A stretch of 64,000 nt of DNA from Nitrincola iocasae. GTDB taxonomy: Bacteria; Pseudomonadota; Gammaproteobacteria; Pseudomonadales; Balneatricaceae. The position numbers were made by a program, and so were the translations under genes. The stretch is taken from the NCBI RefSeq assembly GCF_008727795.1, contig NZ_CP044222.1, positions 3,410,001 to 3,474,000 of the forward strand. Reading direction: 5' to 3'. The notes under the pieces were generated by a model, which saw nothing but the letters and a program-made list of their open reading frames with translations, did no database searches and had not been told where the DNA came from. Within the stretch, counting starts at the first letter, position 1. The number at the start of each line of letters is the position of its first letter. Shown piece by piece: positions 8,178-17,141 of the stretch.

Positions 8178-10454
8178 TCAGCTGCTGGGGGTATCCTCCC
8201 CAGCCGCTTTGATCACCTCTAAACCATCCACACGCTGGTATCCACGCGGCAGCTTGTTGCCGCGACGCCCACGCTCACCCCGGTAATGTTCCAGATCAGC
8301 GGCTTTCAGTTTCAGGTGTTGACGCCCCGAATTAACCTGTAACAAATCGCCCGGCGACAACAGCGTTATCGCAACCAGCAGCTCTTCTTGAGCCGCAGCA
8401 CGTGCGGAAGGAATATTCAGGATTTTATTACCCTTGCCTTTACTTAGCTCCGGTAGCTCACTGACGGGGAACACTAACATCCGCCCGTCACTGGTCACTG
8501 CCGCAAGCAAATCCTGCTGCAGGTCACTGACTCTCACCGGACTGAGTACCTGGGCATTTTTCGGCAGACTCAACGCGGCTTTACCATTTTTAGTTTTACT
8601 GCTCAAATCGGCTATAGAGGTAATAAAACCATAACCCGCATCAGATGCCAGCAATACACGCTCACGTTCAGCCGCACAGATCATGCCATCAATACTGGCG
8701 CCTTTTGGCAGCGACAGTTTTCCGGTCACCGGCTCACCTTGTCCCCTGGCAGAAGGCAGAGTATGCGTATCCAGGGTATAACTGCGTCCAGTGGAATCCA
8801 GCAGGATGGTCGGCTGATTCATACGTCCGGGACACGCCAGCTTAAAGGCATCACCCGATTTGTAGCTTAAACCGGCCGCATCGATATCATGCCCTCTGGC
8901 TGCCCTGATCCAGCCCTGCTTTGACAGCACTACTGTGACCGGATCAGCCGACAACAGATCTTTTTCACTGAATGCCTGAGCTTCTTCACGCTGTACCAGT
9001 GGTGAACGACGTGCATCTCCAAACTCTTCGGCTGTTTCTTCGATTTCCTGGCGAATCAATTTGCGCATCAGGTCGGCTGACCCCAGCGTCTCTTCCAGAT
9101 ATTTGCGCTCCTCATCCAGCTCATTCTGCTCGGTACGGATTTTAAACTCTTCAAGCTTGGCCAAATGGCGCAGCTTCAGATCCAGAATGGCATCGGCCTG
9201 AATCGCCGTGATACCAAAGCGTGCAATCATCTCCTGCTTGGGATTATCTTCTTCACGAATAATCCGGATCACTTCATCAATATTGAGGTAGGCGATCATC
9301 AAGCCTTCAAGAATATGCAGACGATCCATAACCTTCTGCAAGCGATGCGTCAGTCGGCGACGTACCACTTCGGTGCGCCAACTGAGCCATTCGGTGAGTA
9401 TCTGGCGCAGATCCTTCACCTGAGGACGCCCATCAATACCGATCATATTCATATTGACGCGGTAGCTGCGCTCCAGATCAGTAGAGGCAAACAGATGCGC
9501 CATGAGCTGTTCGGCATCGATACGGTTGGAGCGTGGCACGATGACCAGACGGGTGGGGTTTTCGTGATCAGACTCATCACGCAGATCACTGACCATCGGC
9601 AGTTTTTTCTGCTGCATCTGTGCGGCGATCTGCTCCAGCACTTTATTACCCGAGACTTGGTAAGGCAGTGCAGTAATGACAATATCGCCGTCTTCGCGGA
9701 TATACACAGCACGCATTTTTAATGAGCCACGTCCGGTGCAGTAAAGCTTTTCCAGGTCAGCCTTAGGGGTGACAATTTCGGCCTCAGTGGGCATATCCGG
9801 ACCCGGGATAATATCACAGAGCTGCTCAACGCTCGCTTGCGGGTGATCCAGCAGGTACACACAAGCCGCCGCCACTTCGCGCAGATTATGCGGCGGAATA
9901 TCAGTTGCCATACCCACAGCGATACCCGTGCCGCCGTTTAATAACACATTTGGCAATCGGGCCGGGAGGAATTCAGGCTCATCCAGCGTGCCATCAAAGT
10001 TAGGCTGCCAGGTTACTGTACCCTGACCCAGCTCTTTCAGCAGCACTTCAGCATAGGGGGAAAGGCGTGATTCGGTGTAACGCATGGCGGCAAACGACTT
10101 GGGATCATCCGGCGACCCCCAGTTGCCCTGCCCATCCACCAACGGGTAACGGTAGCTGAATGGCTGCGCCATCAACACCATCGCTTCATAACAGGCAGAG
10201 TCGCCATGTGGGTGGAACTTACCTAACACATCACCGACGGTACGCGCCGATTTTTTGTGTTTGGCCGTCGCTTTCAACCCCAGTTCCGACATCGCATAAA
10301 TAATGCGGCGCTGCACTGGCTTCATGCCATCACCTATGTGCGGCAGAGCACGGTCCAGAATGACATACATGGAATAATCCAGGTAGGCTTTCTCACTGAA
10401 AGTGCGTAGGGGTAAACTTTCGGTTTCACCGTTAAATGTGGTTTCTATTGGCAT
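8178..10454 (-). CDS. parC: DNA topoisomerase IV subunit A
   Basis: The DNA-breaking subunit of topoisomerase IV, which decatenates daughter chromosomes. The 758-aa length fits ParC. Catalytic Arg125-Tyr126 lie in AAMRYTESR. The quinolone-resistance region reads HPHGDSACYEAM with Ser86 and Glu90, matching the sensitive S80/E84 state of E. coli. A coiled-coil/tower region follows, then the C-terminal beta-pinwheel repeats. The partner parE is about 19 kb away rather than adjacent. Its 3' end is 18 bp from the convergent YtjB-like gene. Confidence 0.98.
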   Translation of the reverse strand: MPIETTFNGETESLPLRTFSEKAYLDYSMYVILDRALPHIGDGMKPVQRRIIYAMSELGLKATAKHKKSARTVGDVLGKFHPHGDSACYEAMVLMAQPFSYRYPLVDGQGNWGSPDDPKSFAAMRYTESRLSPYAEVLLKELGQGTVTWQPNFDGTLDEPEFLPARLPNVLLNGGTGIAVGMATDIPPHNLREVAAACVYLLDHPQASVEQLCDIIPGPDMPTEAEIVTPKADLEKLYCTGRGSLKMRAVYIREDGDIVITALPYQVSGNKVLEQIAAQMQQKKLPMVSDLRDESDHENPTRLVIVPRSNRIDAEQLMAHLFASTDLERSYRVNMNMIGIDGRPQVKDLRQILTEWLSWRTEVVRRRLTHRLQKVMDRLHILEGLMIAYLNIDEVIRIIREEDNPKQEMIARFGITAIQADAILDLKLRHLAKLEEFKIRTEQNELDEERKYLEETLGSADLMRKLIRQEIEETAEEFGDARRSPLVQREEAQAFSEKDLLSADPVTVVLSKQGWIRAARGHDIDAAGLSYKSGDAFKLACPGRMNQPTILLDSTGRSYTLDTHTLPSARGQGEPVTGKLSLPKGASIDGMICAAERERVLLASDAGYGFITSIADLSSKTKNGKAALSLPKNAQVLSPVRVSDLQQDLLAAVTSDGRMLVFPVSELPELSKGKGNKILNIPSARAAAQEELLVAITLLSPGDLLQVNSGRQHLKLKAADLEHYRGERGRRGNKLPRGYQRVDGLEVIKAAGEDTPSS

Positions 10455-10562
10455 TAGATTTCCGGTCAGAGTCGGTTTTTTTCCGTAAATATCAACAAAC
10501 AGGCTTCACAATTGCAACCCTGTTACCATAATAAGGCTATCACTACCCTAGAGGAAAGTCCG

Positions 10563-10889
10563 ATGACTGTCACAAACAACCGCCTGATGCTGGAACTGGA
10601 AAAATTTCGCCGTGAAATTAACCGCGAAATCATCAACCCGATGATCCCGGAACTCAGTCTTGAGGACCTGAAACCGCTCTTGTCCATGGTGGCACACACC
10701 CGGGGTTCCTATATCGCCGAGCTACTGGAAATTGCCAAACTGTCTCATGATTCGGTACCGTCCAGCGATCAGATCAAACAACTCAAGCAATGCAGAGAAA
10801 CCTTCGATGAGTTGGTAATGGCCGTGAATGCACTGGAAACCGTGATTCAGCGCGACTATCTGGACGTTAAGCCCAAAGGAAAACTCTAA
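10563..10889 (+). CDS. Small conserved helical protein of unknown function
   Basis: A 108-aa protein that I do not recognise. I chose the ATG at 10563 because GAGGAAA stands just upstream (about 10551-10557); the longer frame to 10512 has no such site. It has no signal peptide or membrane segment. The sequence is charged and predicted helical (LELEKFRREINREI, LKQCRETFDELVMAV), suggesting a cytoplasmic helical bundle. Its stop overlaps the ATG of the ChaN-like gene by one base, so the two are probably translated together. Confidence 0.8.
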   Translation: MTVTNNRLMLELEKFRREINREIINPMIPELSLEDLKPLLSMVAHTRGSYIAELLEIAKLSHDSVPSSDQIKQLKQCRETFDELVMAVNALETVIQRDYLDVKPKGKL

Positions 10890-11791
10890 TGCACAGACTC
10901 GGTCACAGACTGTTACTCGGGCTGGCTCTGCTGTTTTCCACTGCCGCCCTGGCTGATACTCGCTGGCTGGCACCAGAGCAGGTCAACAACCCGTTAGTGG
11001 GAAAACTCTGGCATAGCGAGCCACGGGCATTTATTGATCTGGATAACCTCCTGAGCAGTCTGCCAGTCGGTAGTTGGCTACTGCTGGGAGAACAGCATGA
11101 CCATCCCGATCATCATCAACTACAACTGCAGATTTTAACCCGGCTGGCTCAACAAAACCGTCTCGGTAGCGTAGCGTTTGAGATGGCCAATTCTGATCAA
11201 CAAGCACAGATTGATGAGTGGTCAGGTCGTGGTGATAGTGTCACAGCCGAGGCACTAGACTGGTCAGCAGGCTGGCCCTGGGAGCGCTATGCGCCGCAGT
11301 TGCAATTTGCGCTGAATCAGGCCAAACAGGTAGTTGCCGCAGACCTGCCACGTGCAGCGCAAATGCAGGCCTATCAGTTGGGAGCGCCTGAAGGTTACCT
11401 GGATACAGCGCATACCCGTTATATGATGGAGCTAATCTACACCAGCCATTGTGCACAGTTACCACGCACCAGCCTGATACAGATGCTACAGGTACAGCTG
11501 GCCCGGGATCAGCAGATGGCCCGCCGTATGCAAGCCACCACTCAAGTCGACAAGATCAATGTATTGATTGCAGGAGCCCAGCATACCCGTAACGACACGG
11601 GCGTTGCGCGCTGGTTGCCGGAGACGCTCTCTTCAACCAGTTTGATTATGGTAGCGTTAAGCGAGCAAACCGATCCGACTTACTATTTAGAAGAAACCTA
11701 TCCGGACTACGCGGCTGAGGGACAGAGCGCAGATTTGTTACTCTTCACCCCAGCGATGCCTGAGCAGGATCATTGTGCCGCATTTCAGTAA
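10889..11791 (+). CDS. ChaN-like (haem-binding uptake, Tiki superfamily) secreted protein
   Basis: A 300-aa exported protein. Residues 1-22 form a type I signal peptide with a probable cut after ALA; no lipobox Cys is present, unlike ChaN lipoproteins. The family signature LLLGEQHDHPDHHQLQ (near 69-84) and the later IAGAQHTRNDTGVARWL (near 232-248) match the ChaN/EreA-like fold, where Glu and His residues line a metal or haem site. ChaN has been linked to haem/iron uptake; whether this protein binds haem is not visible here. The ATG shares a base with the previous stop, and an AAAGGA site lies upstream. It ends 21 bp before the antiporter operon. Confidence 0.8.
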   Translation: MHRLGHRLLLGLALLFSTAALADTRWLAPEQVNNPLVGKLWHSEPRAFIDLDNLLSSLPVGSWLLLGEQHDHPDHHQLQLQILTRLAQQNRLGSVAFEMANSDQQAQIDEWSGRGDSVTAEALDWSAGWPWERYAPQLQFALNQAKQVVAADLPRAAQMQAYQLGAPEGYLDTAHTRYMMELIYTSHCAQLPRTSLIQMLQVQLARDQQMARRMQATTQVDKINVLIAGAQHTRNDTGVARWLPETLSSTSLIMVALSEQTDPTYYLEETYPDYAAEGQSADLLLFTPAMPEQDHCAAFQ

Positions 11792-11812
11792 AATGGCCAG
11801 GATAAACCATCT

Positions 11813-12316
11813 ATGACAAAGGTGATAAGCAGCGTCATTAGCGACCCCATGGCACTCCTCTGGCGCCTGTTACTGGCGGCAGGCTTCTGGTGGACCCTGA
11901 CAGGGGGTGATTCAGGCAGTTGGATTATCGGACTACCAGCCATCCTTCTAGGCGTCTATGTCAGCTTTAGCCTGAGTACACCGGGTATTCACAGACTCTG
12001 TCTACCGGCACTGCCCGGTTTCCTGGTGTATTATTTCAGCACCTCGTTGATTGCCGGATTAGACATCGCCAGACGCATTCTTTCACCCCGACTGCCCTTA
12101 GCCTCCACCATGCTCTCCTTTGAAACCTCACTGGAAGGCTTACCTCGCTGGTTATTCATAAGCAGCTTAAGCCTGATGCCCGGCTCGCTCGGTGTGCGTT
12201 CAGGCGCTGATGGGCTGCTGATTCACTCTCTGGATTCAGCGGACACCACCCGTAAAAGTTTACGCAAGCTTGAAAGCCACATAATTCGCTTGCTACCTGC
12301 CCGGGAGGTTGGATGA
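11813..12316 (+). CDS. mnhE: Mrp-type Na+/H+ antiporter subunit E
   Basis: First gene of an eight-gene Mrp-like antiporter operon. The 167-aa protein has three or so N-terminal hydrophobic segments (residues about 15-75) and the family region ISSLSLMPGSLGV near 120-130, followed by a short cytoplasmic tail with HSLD. MrpE corresponds to MbhA of archaeal hydrogenases. Its stop overlaps the mnhF start by 4 bp. Confidence 0.9.
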   Translation: MTKVISSVISDPMALLWRLLLAAGFWWTLTGGDSGSWIIGLPAILLGVYVSFSLSTPGIHRLCLPALPGFLVYYFSTSLIAGLDIARRILSPRLPLASTMLSFETSLEGLPRWLFISSLSLMPGSLGVRSGADGLLIHSLDSADTTRKSLRKLESHIIRLLPAREVG

Positions 12317-12591
12317 CCAGTATTTATCTGATTACGCTTACTTTACTGCTGACTTCTTTACTGATTGGCGCCCTAAGGGTTCTCCGTGGACCGAAGCTGG
12401 CCGACCGATTACTGGCTGCACAGCTGTTCGGCACCACCGGGGTTGCAGTCTTGCTGGTACTGGCTGAACTTCAGCAACTGAATGCAGCACGGGATACCGC
12501 TTTGATTCTGGCACTGCTGGCCATGCTGGCCACGGTGGCCTTTGTCAGCCGAGTCTGGAAAGCTTCAGCTCCCCAGGAGAAGTCAGAATGA
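12313..12591 (+). CDS. mnhF: Mrp-type antiporter subunit F
   Basis: A 92-aa protein with three membrane segments. The conserved MrpF motif RVLRGPKLADRLLAAQLFG (residues about 23-41) is intact, including the Asp in LADRLLA that is conserved across MrpF/MbhB. The start overlaps the mnhE stop and the stop overlaps the mnhG start, indicating coupled translation in the operon. Confidence 0.93.
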   Translation: MTSIYLITLTLLLTSLLIGALRVLRGPKLADRLLAAQLFGTTGVAVLLVLAELQQLNAARDTALILALLAMLATVAFVSRVWKASAPQEKSE

Positions 12592-12944
12592 GCGCGACAA
12601 CACTGCTACAAGCGGTGTTATTGATCAGCGGTAGTCTGATGTTTATTGTCGGCTCCATCGGACTGGTGCGCTTCCCCGATACCTATACCCGCATTCACGC
12701 ACTGACCAAAGCCGATAATCTCGGGCTGGGGTTAATCATACTGGGGCTGATCCCGAGCAATTTTTCAGTGTCCCTGACCCTCAAACTGCTGTTGATCTGG
12801 CTGCTGGTCATGCTGGCCAGCGCCCTTAGCGGTCACCTGGTCGCTTGGGAGGCACATGCTCAGGGCATGCCCACACGACAGCCGGGGCCGGATGACAAGC
12901 ACACCAGACAGGAACAAACCAGCCAGGACAGTGCCGATGAATGA
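12588..12944 (+). CDS. mnhG: Mrp-type antiporter subunit G
   Basis: A 118-aa protein with three membrane segments. The PhaG/MnhG/YufB signature IGLVRFPDTYTRIHALTKAD (residues about 23-42) is clear. The C-terminal 25 residues are polar and charged and look like a cytoplasmic tail. MrpG corresponds to MbhC. The stop at 12942-12944 lies within the start of the next gene. Confidence 0.94.
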   Translation: MSATTLLQAVLLISGSLMFIVGSIGLVRFPDTYTRIHALTKADNLGLGLIILGLIPSNFSVSLTLKLLLIWLLVMLASALSGHLVAWEAHAQGMPTRQPGPDDKHTRQEQTSQDSADE

Positions 12945-13893
12945 GCTGATCGACTGGGCGCTGGTGTTGGGTCTCTGGTCCGTGGCGCTGATCAGCTTGA
13001 TGAGCCAAAATATTTTTCGTGCCGTAGTGTTTTTCATTTTACTTGGCATTCTCTTGTCACTGGCCTGGATCAGACTCGATGCCGCTGATATTGCTCTTGC
13101 GGAAGCGGCTATCGGTGCTGGCATCACTGGCGTACTGTTGCTCGACACCCTTGGGCACCTGAAAAAAACAGGCAACCTTCAGCCAGGTCACATCCACTTA
13201 AATCACCCTAGATTCTGGTTGGCCATCAGTGCAGCGTTGTCATTGGTAGGGGTACTTTTGTGGGCGGTCTTGCAGCAACCTGACATGCAAGTTGCGCTGC
13301 ATCAGCAGGTAGCCCAGGCCATGCCAGACAGTGGTGTAGAACACCCGATCACAGCGGTGCTGCTCAACTTTCGCAGTTACGATACCCTGTTAGAGGTCGC
13401 TGTACTGGTTCTGGCAATACTGGTCGGAATGACATTGAAATCACGCCATCCGGAGCCTGACAGTCTACCAGGGTTACCCAACCCACTACTGCATGCCAAT
13501 TTAGCCCTGCTCATTCCGGCCATGCTGATCACCTCGGCCTACCTGCTTTGGGCCGGTGCTGACCGACCCGGAGGTGCCTTTCAAGCTGGAGCGGTTTTGG
13601 CCGCTGCATTTATCCTGTTGCACCTCTCTGGCATTCGCCTGTCAGCACATCTCAGCCACCGAGTAATGAAATTTGGAATAGTACTGGGTTTCTGTGTCTT
13701 TCTGACACTTGGCACCAGCGTCATGCTTGCTGACCGGCCCTTTCTGACCTACCCGGAGTCAACTGCCGGACTATTTATTCTGGTCATCGAGTTAGCCCTT
13801 ACCCTGTCTATTGGTTTGATTCTTTTGAGCCTGTTTAGCGTAACTAATGCAGCAGCAAAGTCAGCCGATAAGGACTCGACGCATGAGCAGTGA
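12937..13893 (+). CDS. mnhB: Fused DUF4040 (MrpA C-terminal/MbhD-E-like) plus MnhB antiporter subunit
   Basis: A 318-aa membrane protein that carries pieces encoded elsewhere in classic Mrp operons. Residues about 1-75 form a DUF4040/MbhD-like domain (FILLGILLSLAWIRLDAADIALAEAAIG). Residues about 85-165 resemble the MbhE-like tail of MrpA (YDTLLEVAVLVLAILVGMTL). The rest is MnhB/MbhF (LLWAGADRPGGAFQAGAVLAAAFIL). I chose the ATG at 12937, which overlaps the mnhG stop; the frame extends to 12856 without reason. In standard MrpA these parts follow a NuoL-like domain; here that domain is encoded at the operon end. Confidence 0.88.
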   Translation: MNELIDWALVLGLWSVALISLMSQNIFRAVVFFILLGILLSLAWIRLDAADIALAEAAIGAGITGVLLLDTLGHLKKTGNLQPGHIHLNHPRFWLAISAALSLVGVLLWAVLQQPDMQVALHQQVAQAMPDSGVEHPITAVLLNFRSYDTLLEVAVLVLAILVGMTLKSRHPEPDSLPGLPNPLLHANLALLIPAMLITSAYLLWAGADRPGGAFQAGAVLAAAFILLHLSGIRLSAHLSHRVMKFGIVLGFCVFLTLGTSVMLADRPFLTYPESTAGLFILVIELALTLSIGLILLSLFSVTNAAAKSADKDSTHEQ

Positions 13894-14188
13894 TCTGATT
13901 TTTACACTAGGGGGTATTGGCCTGTGTGGATTGGGCCTGTTCGGCTTTATCTATCACCGCCACTTGCTACGACGTCTGATCGCTTTCAATCTGTTAGGCA
14001 GTGGCACTTTCCTCGTACTGGTGGGCTTTGCTCAGCAGGGACGTGGTGAGGCTGATCCGATACCGCAGGCACTGGTGCTGACCGGTATTGTTGTCGCTGT
14101 AGCAGCAACCGCCTTAGCACTGTTATTAATCCGGCGCTGGTTTCAACTCAAGAACACCACACAGTTGCCCGAGGATGACAGACTATGA
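13883..14188 (+). CDS. mnhC: Mrp-type antiporter subunit C (NuoK-like)
   Basis: A 101-aa NuoK-like subunit with three membrane segments. Motifs include LIAFNLLGSGTFLVLV and the DPIPQALVLTGIVVAVAATALALLL region, which is diagnostic for MnhC/NuoK. I chose the ATG at 13883 (AAGGA upstream) that overlaps the end of the preceding gene. Its stop overlaps the ATG of mnhD at 14185. Confidence 0.93.
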   Translation: MSSDLIFTLGGIGLCGLGLFGFIYHRHLLRRLIAFNLLGSGTFLVLVGFAQQGRGEADPIPQALVLTGIVVAVAATALALLLIRRWFQLKNTTQLPEDDRL

Positions 14189-15648
14189 GCCTGATATCCT
14201 CCCCGATACCCTGGTTACTGATTATACCGCTATCCGGTGCGGTGCTGACGATGCTGTTACCTGGACGACTGCGATCAGTCGCGTCACTGCTGGGTATTTC
14301 GGCGCAACTGATCGCGTCCTTCTCACTGTTACTGCTGGTACAAAATACCGGACCGGTAACCTATGCTCTGGGAGACTGGCAAGCCCCACTGGGCATTGCC
14401 CTGCGAGCCGATGGTCTGGCCACGCTGTTTGTACTGATGAGCACCCTGGTAAGCACCGTCTGTGCTCTTTACGCTCAACAATACCTGACGCGCGAGAAGC
14501 TCGATGGTTTTTGGCCTTTGTTCTGGTTTCTTTGCGCCTCACTGAATGGCATCTGGCTGGCTGCCGATAGTTTCAACTTATATGTCTGTCTGGAGTTACT
14601 GACCTTATCAGCCGTCGGATTGGTAGCCTTTGCCGCCGATGAAAAATCCCTGGAAGCAGCAATCCGCTATCTGTATGCAGCGCTACTGGGGTCCATGGGC
14701 TATCTATTGGGTGTCGCCCTGCTGTATGGCGCTCACGGTACGCTGGCACTGGATGGATTGGCCTCCCATTGGCAGGCGGGCGCGACATCACAAGTTGCCA
14801 TAGCATTAATCCTGGCAGGGCTAATGCTTAAGACAGCAGTATTTCCACTGCATACCTGGTTACCTCCGGCACATGGCGGTGCGCTGACACCCGTCAGCGC
14901 CCTCCTGTCCGCACTGGTCATCAAGGCCTCTTTGTATATCCTGTTGCGCTTCTGGATAGAGCTGGATATTTACCGCCAGACACCCGCCCTGTCGCAATTG
15001 CTGGGGGTGTTCGGTAGTGGGGCTATTTTATGGGGGGGATGGATGGCGATGCATCAACAACAACTGAAGATGGTCATAGCCTACTCCACCCTGGTCCAGG
15101 TAGGCTATATGCTGCTGATGTTTCCCTTACTGACGGCTGAGTACCCGGAAGCCACAATCATGGCTTACCAGGGTGGCATACTCATGCTGCTCGCCCATGC
15201 ATTGGCCAAAGCAGGGATGTTTCTGGCAGCTGGCAATCTGATTCTTTGTACCGGTAAACCCGAACTTACCGCCTTGGCAGGAATGAGTCGTTATCGACCA
15301 ATGAATATTTTTGCCTTTGGTCTGGCTGGTGTCAGCATCATGGGTCTGCCTCCCAGTGGTGGCTTCAGTGGCAAATGGCTGTTACTGCAAAGCAGCCTGA
15401 TTTCACAGCAATGGTGGTGGACGCTAGTGATGTTACTCGGCAGCTTACTCTCTGCGGCGTATATTTTTCGTGTGTTTGCTTATACCTACCGGGAAACAGG
15501 TGAGGGCGACACCTTCGCCAAACCCGCCTTATCACTTGAACTGATCGCACTGTGTTTATCCGCCAGCAGTATACTGCTGGGCTTTATGGCCATGCTGCCA
15601 CTTGAACTGATCAGCTTGCCTGGACCTCTCAGGGACTCGCTGCCATGA
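14185..15648 (+). CDS. mnhD: Mrp-type antiporter subunit D (NuoM/N-like), first copy
   Basis: A 487-aa proton-translocating-type subunit with about 14 membrane segments. The Proton_antipo_M core is clear: the conserved Glu lies in YVCLELLTLSAVG and the channel Lys in LMLKTAVFPLHTWLPPAHGGALTPVSA. It is the first of three consecutive NuoL/M/N-like subunits in this operon. Start and stop overlap neighbours by 4 bp each. Confidence 0.92.
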   Translation: MSLISSPIPWLLIIPLSGAVLTMLLPGRLRSVASLLGISAQLIASFSLLLLVQNTGPVTYALGDWQAPLGIALRADGLATLFVLMSTLVSTVCALYAQQYLTREKLDGFWPLFWFLCASLNGIWLAADSFNLYVCLELLTLSAVGLVAFAADEKSLEAAIRYLYAALLGSMGYLLGVALLYGAHGTLALDGLASHWQAGATSQVAIALILAGLMLKTAVFPLHTWLPPAHGGALTPVSALLSALVIKASLYILLRFWIELDIYRQTPALSQLLGVFGSGAILWGGWMAMHQQQLKMVIAYSTLVQVGYMLLMFPLLTAEYPEATIMAYQGGILMLLAHALAKAGMFLAAGNLILCTGKPELTALAGMSRYRPMNIFAFGLAGVSIMGLPPSGGFSGKWLLLQSSLISQQWWWTLVMLLGSLLSAAYIFRVFAYTYRETGEGDTFAKPALSLELIALCLSASSILLGFMAMLPLELISLPGPLRDSLP

Positions 15649-17141
15649 ACTGGATTAACGTTCTCCCACTCGCCGCGCTGATGACCTCATTTATAGTAGC
15701 TATGGTCATTTTCATTCTGCCAGAGCAGCAGCATAAAACACGCAGCGCTCTTAACCTGGCAGCAGCCATATTAAAATTGGCCTTAATCGCGCTGCTAATT
15801 TACTTTGTATTGCAGCAGCACACGCCAGAGATCAGTCTGGAGGTGCTGCCCGGACTGTCCATGGTATTGCGCGCAGATGCCTTGGCGATGCTGTTTGCCG
15901 GGTTATCTTCGGTACTCTGGTTGTTTACCACCATCTATGCCATAGGCTATCTGGAAAACTCCCCGAATCGCAGCCGCTTTTTCGGCTTTTTCAGCCTCTG
16001 TGTTGCCAGTACCATGGGTATTTCACTGGCAGGCAATCTGTTCACCTTCCTGATTTTTTATGAGCTCCTGACGCTGTCCACCTACCCGCTGGTGGTACAT
16101 CGCGGCACAACAGCGGCATTAGCCGCCGGGCGTACTTATCTGATTTATACGCTAAGCGGTGGTGTTGTACTGCTGACCGGTATCGTGGGTCTCTACGCCC
16201 TCGGTGGCGATATTCCTTTTGGTGAGACTGAAATAACAGCCGCACTGATAGGCTCCTGGCCAGGTTGGATGACTCTGATTTTCGCCCTGTTAATCATCGG
16301 CCTGGGTGTAAAAGCGGCGCTGTTTCCATTCCATGGCTGGCTTCCTGTCGCCATGGTGGCCCCGGCACCTGTCAGCGCTCTGCTGCATGCTGTCGCCGTG
16401 GTCAAAGCTGGGGCTTTTGGCATTATTCGGGTTGTCTATGATATTTACGGTATTGAGCTGGCCTGGCAGCAGGGTTTGCTCTGGCCACTGACACTATTAG
16501 CCGCCTTCACCATTATTTATGGCTCCCTAAGGGCACTGCAACAGAGTGATCTCAAAAAACGCCTGGCCTATTCCACCGTCAGCCAGGTGGCTTACATCAT
16601 ACTGGGTATCAGCTTATTCGGCCCGCTCGGTAGTATTGGCGGGCTGGTACATCTGCTACATCAAGGGCTGATGAAGGTGACCCTGTTTTTCTGTGCCGGG
16701 AACTATGCCGAAACGCTGGGAATCCATAAAATTCATCAGTTGGATGGTGTCGGGCAGCGTATGCCCATGACCAGTGCAGCCTTTACCATCGGTGCGCTGG
16801 GTATGATCGGTATCCCCCCCGTTGCAGGCTTTGTCAGCAAATGGTACTTAGGAACCGGGGCGTTAGATGCTGGCCTGGATTGGGTTGTTTATGTGCTGGT
16901 GGGCAGCAGCTTACTCAATGCCGCCTATTTTCTGCCGGTACTTAAACGTATCTGGTTCAACCCACAGCAGGGCAACTGGCCCGATGAAATAATCGTCGGC
17001 TGGCGCGACACTACACCCTGGCTACTGATTCCAACACTGGTTACAGCCGGGCTAAGCCTGGCCGCAGGATTGTTTGCCGGCTCATCTATCAGCCCGCTGA
17101 GCTGGGCTGAACTGATCACACTGCGGGAGTATCTGCCATGA
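15645..17141 (+). CDS. NuoL/M/N-like antiporter subunit (MnhD paralogue 2)
   Basis: A 498-aa paralogue with about 14 membrane segments. It keeps the antiporter-like core: IFYELLTLSTYPLVVH with the conserved Glu, GLGVKAALFPFHGWLPVAM with the Lys, and HLLHQGLMKVTLFFCAG with a further Lys. It could be a second MrpD or a stand-in for the NuoL-like part of MrpA; sequence alone does not settle which. The 4-bp overlaps on both sides place it firmly in the operon. Confidence 0.88.
   Translation: MNWINVLPLAALMTSFIVAMVIFILPEQQHKTRSALNLAAAILKLALIALLIYFVLQQHTPEISLEVLPGLSMVLRADALAMLFAGLSSVLWLFTTIYAIGYLENSPNRSRFFGFFSLCVASTMGISLAGNLFTFLIFYELLTLSTYPLVVHRGTTAALAAGRTYLIYTLSGGVVLLTGIVGLYALGGDIPFGETEITAALIGSWPGWMTLIFALLIIGLGVKAALFPFHGWLPVAMVAPAPVSALLHAVAVVKAGAFGIIRVVYDIYGIELAWQQGLLWPLTLLAAFTIIYGSLRALQQSDLKKRLAYSTVSQVAYIILGISLFGPLGSIGGLVHLLHQGLMKVTLFFCAGNYAETLGIHKIHQLDGVGQRMPMTSAAFTIGALGMIGIPPVAGFVSKWYLGTGALDAGLDWVVYVLVGSSLLNAAYFLPVLKRIWFNPQQGNWPDEIIVGWRDTTPWLLIPTLVTAGLSLAAGLFAGSSISPLSWAELITLREYLP

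Noticed and set aside
9165..9722. A 185-codon plus-strand frame
   Set aside because: Antisense to parC, which is intact.
12856..12936. Upstream extension of the DUF4040/MnhB gene
   Set aside because: It would overlap most of the mnhG tail; the ATG at 12937 overlaps the mnhG stop as elsewhere in the operon.
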